Source: Kluyvera genomosp. 1
GTDB lineage: Bacteria > Pseudomonadota > Gammaproteobacteria > Enterobacterales > Enterobacteriaceae
Length of the DNA stretch: 40,373 nt
Assembly (NCBI RefSeq): GCF_001266615.1
Contig: NZ_LGHZ01000043.1
Location: forward strand, 1-40,373
Direction of reading: 5' to 3'
In this document: piece after piece, positions 36,245-40,373 of the stretch
Position numbering within the stretch: the first letter of the stretch is position 1
How the letters are laid out: each line of letters starts with the position of its first letter
Made by a program: the position numbers and the translations under genes
Notes under the pieces: generated by a model
The model's input: only the letters and a program-made list of their open reading frames with translations
Database searches by the model: none
Told to the model about the DNA's origin: nothing

Positions 36245-37392
36245 TGACTGAGCAGCGTCCTTTAACGATTGCCCTGGTCGCCGGAGAAACCTCCGGCGAT
36301 ATTCTTGGTGCAGGTCTCATTCGCGCCGTGAAGGCGCGAGTACCCAACGCGCGTTTTGTTGGTGTTGCTGGCCCTCTCATGCAGGCCGAAGGCTGTGAAG
36401 CCTGGTATGAAATGGAAGAGTTGGCGGTGATGGGTATTGTGGAAGTGCTGGGGCGACTACGTCGTTTACTGCACATTCGCGCCGATCTCACCCAGCGTTT
36501 TACCGATCTCAAGCCCGATGTCTTTGTCGGCATTGATGCCCCCGATTTCAATATCACCCTTGAGGGCAACCTTAAGAAGCAGGGGATCAAAACCATTCAT
36601 TACGTCAGCCCGTCCGTATGGGCCTGGCGACAGAAACGCGTCTTCAAAATTGGCAGATCCACCGATTTGGTTCTTGCTTTTCTGCCTTTTGAAAAAGCGT
36701 TTTATGACAAATTTAACGTTCCGTGTCGCTTTATTGGCCACACCATGGCGGACGCCATGCCGCTGGATCCCGATAAAAATGCCGCGCGGGATACGTTGGG
36801 TATCGCCCACGATGTCCACTGTCTGGCCATGTTGCCGGGTAGCCGTGGTGCCGAAGTGGAAATGCTCAGCGCCGATTTCCTTAAAACCGCTCAGCTGTTA
36901 CGCCAGCAGTATCCAGACCTTGAGGTCGTGGTGCCGCTGGTGAATGCGAAACGTCGCGAGCAGTTTGAACGTATCAAGGCTGAAGTCGCGCCAGATATGG
37001 TCGTGCATATGCTGGACGGTAAGGCTCGTGAGGCGATGATTGCCAGCGACGCCGCACTGCTGGCCTCGGGTACGGCTGCGCTAGAATGCATGTTGGCCAA
37101 ATGCCCGATGGTGGTGGGCTATCGCATGAAACCGTTCACCTTCTGGCTGGCTAAACGCTTGGTCAAAACCGAGTATGTCTCACTGCCGAACCTGCTGGCT
37201 GGCCGTGAGCTTGTGAAAGAGCTGTTGCAGGATGAATGCCAGCCGGAGTTGCTTGCCGAAGCCTTGAAGCCATTGCTGGCGAACGGTCGAACCAGCCACG
37301 CGATGCATGACACCTTCCGCGAACTGCACTTGCAAATTCGCTGTAATGCGGATGAGCAGGCGGCAGATGCGGTGCTGGAGTTAGCACAATGA
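36244..37392 (+). CDS. lpxB: Lipid-A-disaccharide synthase
   Basis: A GT19 glycosyltransferase joining UDP-2,3-diacylglucosamine and lipid X to form the beta-1,6 disaccharide of lipid A, at the inner-membrane surface. It has 382 residues as in E. coli. Recognisable segments: [16 protein letters not shown] at the N-terminus, [34 protein letters not shown], and [22 protein letters not shown] in the nucleotide-sugar domain. ATG at 36244 overlaps the lpxA stop, and its own stop overlaps rnhB (ATGA). Confidence 0.97.
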   Translation: MTEQRPLTIALVAGETSGDILGAGLIRAVKARVPNARFVGVAGPLMQAEGCEAWYEMEELAVMGIVEVLGRLRRLLHIRADLTQRFTDLKPDVFVGIDAPDFNITLEGNLKKQGIKTIHYVSPSVWAWRQKRVFKIGRSTDLVLAFLPFEKAFYDKFNVPCRFIGHTMADAMPLDPDKNAARDTLGIAHDVHCLAMLPGSRGAEVEMLSADFLKTAQLLRQQYPDLEVVVPLVNAKRREQFERIKAEVAPDMVVHMLDGKAREAMIASDAALLASGTAALECMLAKCPMVVGYRMKPFTFWLAKRLVKTEYVSLPNLLAGRELVKELLQDECQPELLAEALKPLLANGRTSHAMHDTFRELHLQIRCNADEQAADAVLELAQ

Positions 37393-37985
37393 TTGAATTT
37401 GAATATCCCCATACCCATTTAGTTGCCGGTGTGGATGAAGTCGGTCGCGGCCCATTGGTCGGCGCTGTCGTCACCGCGGCGGTGATTCTCGACCCGGCGC
37501 GCCCGATTGTTGGTTTAAACGACTCCAAAAAGCTCAGTGAAAAACGCCGTCTGGCGCTGTTTGACGAAATTAAAGAAAAAGCGCTGTGCTGGAGCCTTGG
37601 CCGAGCAGAGCCGCATGAGATTGATGAACTTAATATTCTGCATGCCACCATGCTTGCGATGCAGCGTGCGGTTGCTGGCCTTTCAATTGCTCCGGAATAT
37701 GTGCTGATTGACGGTAATCGCTGCCCGGTGCTACCAATGCCGTCGATGGCGGTGGTGAAGGGCGATAGCCGGGTTGCAGAAATTAGCGCCGCCTCCATTC
37801 TGGCGAAAGTGACGCGTGATGCGGAAATGGCTGAACTGGACAAAGTACTGCCACAGTACGGTTTTGCCCAACATAAAGGCTATCCAACCCCTTTTCATCT
37901 GGAAGCGCTTGCACAGCATGGCGCTACCGAGCATCACCGACGCAGTTTTGCTCCTGTCAAACGCGCGCTGGGACTCGCGTCCTAA
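37389..37985 (+). CDS. rnhB: Ribonuclease HII
   Basis: Removes ribonucleotides from DNA and RNA from RNA:DNA hybrids. It has 198 residues as in E. coli. Acidic catalytic residues: Asp16 and Glu17 in [11 protein letters not shown], Asp in [10 protein letters not shown] near residue 108, and a fourth Asp in KVTRDAEM. The ATG overlaps the lpxB stop by four bases, so translation is probably coupled. dnaE follows after 32 bp. Confidence 0.97.
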   Translation: MIEFEYPHTHLVAGVDEVGRGPLVGAVVTAAVILDPARPIVGLNDSKKLSEKRRLALFDEIKEKALCWSLGRAEPHEIDELNILHATMLAMQRAVAGLSIAPEYVLIDGNRCPVLPMPSMAVVKGDSRVAEISAASILAKVTRDAEMAELDKVLPQYGFAQHKGYPTPFHLEALAQHGATEHHRRSFAPVKRALGLAS

Positions 37986-38017
37986 TCCGCGCCGGATAAG
38001 TAAACCGGAAATGAATA

Positions 38018-40373
38018 ATGGCTGAACCACGTTTCGTGCACCTGCGGGTGCATAGCGACTACTCCATGATCGATGGGCTGGCAAAAACCGGGCCGCTGGT
38101 GAAAAAGGCGGCCGCGTTGGGCATGCCTGCGCTGGCGATCACCGATTTTACCAACCTTTGCGGGCTGGTGAAGTTCTACGGAGCGGGGCATGGCGCCGGG
38201 ATTAAACCGATTGTTGGTGCTGATTTCCATGTCCAGAGCGAACTGTTTGGCGATGAACTGACTCAGTTAACGGTGCTGGCGGCCAATAATGTTGGCTATC
38301 AAAACCTGACGTTGCTGATTTCTAAAGCCTACCAACGTGGCTACGGTGCTGCTGGGCCGATTATCGACCGCGACTGGCTGGTTGAATTAAAAGAAGGGCT
38401 GATTTTGCTCTCCGGTGCGCGGATGGGGGATGTTGGTCGTGCTTTACTGCGTGGCAATATGGCGCTGGTTGAACAGTGCGTGGCATTTTACGAAGAGCAC
38501 TTCCCAAACGCTTACTTCCTTGAGCTTATCCGTACCGGGCGGGCTGATGAAGAAGCCTATCTGCATGCGGCCGTAGATCTAGCGGAAACGCGCGGACTGC
38601 CGGTGGTCGCGACCAATGACGTTCGCTTCCTTGAGCCCGGTGACTTCGATGCCCATGAGATTCGCGTCGCGATTCATGATGGTTTCACGCTGGACGATCC
38701 AAAACGCCCGCGTAACTACTCTTCGCAGCAATATATGCGCAGCGAAGAAGAGATGTGCGAGCTGTTCTCGGACATTCCAGAAGCGCTGGAAAACAGCGTC
38801 GAGATTGCCAAACGATGCAACGTAACGGTGCGCCTTGGCGAATATTTCCTGCCGCAGTTCCCGACTGGTGACATGACCACTGAGGATTTCCTCGTGGCCA
38901 AATCCCATGAAGGGCTGGAAGAGCGTCTGGAATTTTTGTTCCCCGATCCTGAAGTCCGTGCGCAGAAGCGCCCGCCGTACGATGAGCGTCTGGAGATTGA
39001 ACTTAAAGTTATCAACCAGATGGGCTTCCCGGGCTACTTCCTGATCGTAATGGAATTTATCCAGTGGTCGAAAGATAACGGCGTGCCGGTAGGCCCTGGT
39101 CGTGGGTCAGGTGCGGGCTCGCTGGTAGCTTATGCGCTGAAAATTACCGACCTCGATCCGCTGGAGTTTGACCTGCTGTTCGAACGCTTCCTTAACCCGG
39201 AACGTGTCTCGATGCCTGACTTCGACGTTGACTTCTGTATGGAGAAACGCGACCAGGTTATTGAACACGTGGCGGAGATGTACGGTCGTGATGCGGTTTC
39301 GCAGATTATTACCTTCGGTACTATGGCGGCAAAAGCGGTTATCCGCGATGTAGGCCGCGTGCTGGGGCATCCGTACGGCTTCGTTGATCGTATTTCCAAA
39401 CTGGTGCCGCCCGATCCGGGCATGACGCTGGCCAAGGCCTTTGAAGCCGAACCGCAGCTGCCGGAGATTTACGAGGCTGACGAAGAAGTAAAAGCGCTGA
39501 TCGATATGGCGCGTAAGCTCGAAGGTGTCACTCGTAACGCCGGTAAACACGCCGGTGGTGTGGTTATCGCGCCGACCAAAATTACCGATTTTGCACCGCT
39601 CTACTGCGATGAGCAGGGGCTGCACCCGGTGACTCAGTTTGATAAGAACGACGTAGAATACGCCGGTCTGGTGAAGTTTGACTTCCTCGGTCTGCGTACG
39701 CTTACCATCATCAACTGGGCGCTGGAGATGATCAACGCCCGCCGTGAACGCAACGGCGAGCCACCGCTGGATATAGCCGCCATCCCGCTGGATGACAAGA
39801 AAAGCTTCGACATGCTGCAGCGCTCGGAAACCACGGCGGTATTCCAGCTTGAATCCCGCGGCATGAAGGATCTGATCAAACGTCTGCAGCCGGACTGCTT
39901 CGAAGATATGATCGCGCTGGTGGCCCTGTTCCGTCCGGGCCCGTTGCAGTCAGGGATGGTAGATAACTTTATCGACCGTAAGCACGGGCGTGAAGAGATT
40001 TCTTATCCGGACGTTCAATGGCAGCATGAGTGTCTGAAGCCGGTACTGGAACCCACCTACGGCATTATCCTGTACCAGGAACAGGTTATGCAGATTGCCC
40101 AGGAGCTTTCCGGCTATACTCTGGGCGGCGCGGATATGCTGCGTCGTGCGATGGGTAAGAAAAAGCCCGAAGAGATGGCCAAGCAGCGCGGTACCTTTGA
40201 AGAAGGGGCGAAAAGCCGCGGTGTTGATGGCGAACTGGCGATGAAAATCTTTGACCTGGTGGAGAAATTCGCCGGTTACGGGTTTAACAAATCACACTCT
40301 GCCGCCTATGCTTTGGTCTCATACCAGACGCTGTGGCTAAAAGCGCACTATCCGGCTGAGTTTATGGCCTGTC
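38018..40373 (+). CDS. dnaE: DNA polymerase III alpha subunit, 3'-truncated by window end
   Basis: Replicative polymerase catalytic subunit. About 785 of the roughly 1160 residues are in the window. The reading frame is open to base 40373 and ends on MAC plus one base. The N-terminal PHP domain ([20 protein letters not shown]) is followed by the palm with the metal aspartates in [13 protein letters not shown] (D401 and D403 equivalents) and the third in [12 protein letters not shown] (D555 equivalent). The finger region contains [18 protein letters not shown] at 38018 matches the E. coli start [21 protein letters not shown] lies eight bases upstream. The beta-clamp and tau-binding C-terminus is off the end. 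Confidence 0.97.
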   Translation, partial: MAEPRFVHLRVHSDYSMIDGLAKTGPLVKKAAALGMPALAITDFTNLCGLVKFYGAGHGAGIKPIVGADFHVQSELFGDELTQLTVLAANNVGYQNLTLLISKAYQRGYGAAGPIIDRDWLVELKEGLILLSGARMGDVGRALLRGNMALVEQCVAFYEEHFPNAYFLELIRTGRADEEAYLHAAVDLAETRGLPVVATNDVRFLEPGDFDAHEIRVAIHDGFTLDDPKRPRNYSSQQYMRSEEEMCELFSDIPEALENSVEIAKRCNVTVRLGEYFLPQFPTGDMTTEDFLVAKSHEGLEERLEFLFPDPEVRAQKRPPYDERLEIELKVINQMGFPGYFLIVMEFIQWSKDNGVPVGPGRGSGAGSLVAYALKITDLDPLEFDLLFERFLNPERVSMPDFDVDFCMEKRDQVIEHVAEMYGRDAVSQIITFGTMAAKAVIRDVGRVLGHPYGFVDRISKLVPPDPGMTLAKAFEAEPQLPEIYEADEEVKALIDMARKLEGVTRNAGKHAGGVVIAPTKITDFAPLYCDEQGLHPVTQFDKNDVEYAGLVKFDFLGLRTLTIINWALEMINARRERNGEPPLDIAAIPLDDKKSFDMLQRSETTAVFQLESRGMKDLIKRLQPDCFEDMIALVALFRPGPLQSGMVDNFIDRKHGREEISYPDVQWQHECLKPVLEPTYGIILYQEQVMQIAQELSGYTLGGADMLRRAMGKKKPEEMAKQRGTFEEGAKSRGVDGELAMKIFDLVEKFAGYGFNKSHSAAYALVSYQTLWLKAHYPAEFMAC

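Overview
The window is enterobacterial chromosome (family Enterobacteriaceae). Gene order and protein sequences follow the Escherichia coli fhuB-hemL-clcA-erpA-yadS-btuF-mtnN-dgt-degP-cdaR-yaeH-dapD-glnD-map-rpsB-tsf-pyrH-frr-dxr-ispU-cdsA-rseP-bamA-skp-lpxD-fabZ-lpxA-lpxB-rnhB-dnaE segment almost gene for gene. Divergence from E. coli, an ERIC repeat, REP-like palindromes and a sugar cassette absent from that E. coli segment point to a relative such as Enterobacter, Lelliottia, Leclercia or Citrobacter. I cannot name the species.

Layout. Bases 1-59 are not genomic: they are two tandem copies of the Illumina Nextera Tn5 adapter, so the contig begins inside fhuB, and the first residues of any ORF running in from there are artefact. 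fhuB (ferrichrome permease) converges on hemL (tetrapyrrole synthesis) across a block of three hairpins. Between hemL and clcA lies the only clearly accessory region (3169-8575): a GntR/UTRA regulator divergent from a four-gene operon encoding a full-length transketolase and the EIIA, EIIB and EIIC proteins of a PTS of the ascorbate (Ula) superfamily. The 465-bp divergent promoter region carries GTNTANAC-type operator candidates. This looks like a self-contained import-and-catabolism unit whose sugar is unknown. It is the most interesting part of the window.

From clcA onward everything is backbone: acid-resistance Cl-/H+ exchange (clcA), Fe-S delivery (erpA, with a near-consensus type 1 IscR box over its promoter), cobalamin uptake (btuF), SAH/MTA salvage (mtnN), dGTP hydrolysis (dgt), periplasmic proteolysis (degP, with a textbook sigma-E promoter), the sugar-diacid regulator cdaR, lysine/peptidoglycan precursor synthesis (dapD), nitrogen signalling (glnD) and N-terminal Met removal (map). 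Divergent from map comes a translation and envelope run: rpsB-tsf (S2 and EF-Ts, with autoregulatory leader and internal attenuator), pyrH, frr, dxr-ispU-cdsA (isoprenoid to undecaprenyl to CDP-diacylglycerol), rseP-bamA-skp (envelope stress and outer-membrane protein assembly), lpxD-fabZ-lpxA-lpxB (lipid A and fatty acid), rnhB and dnaE. dnaE runs off the end of the window.

The E. coli gene yaeI, expected between yaeH and dapD, is absent. Besides the PTS-transketolase cassette, the items most worth a second look are: ascorbate-pocket positions of the EIIC that appear substituted, a promoter-plus-terminator pair between dxr and ispU that could make a short RNA of about 60 nt, a hairpin array between map and glnD, two palindromic intergenic repeats around frr, and the altered surface loops of BamA.
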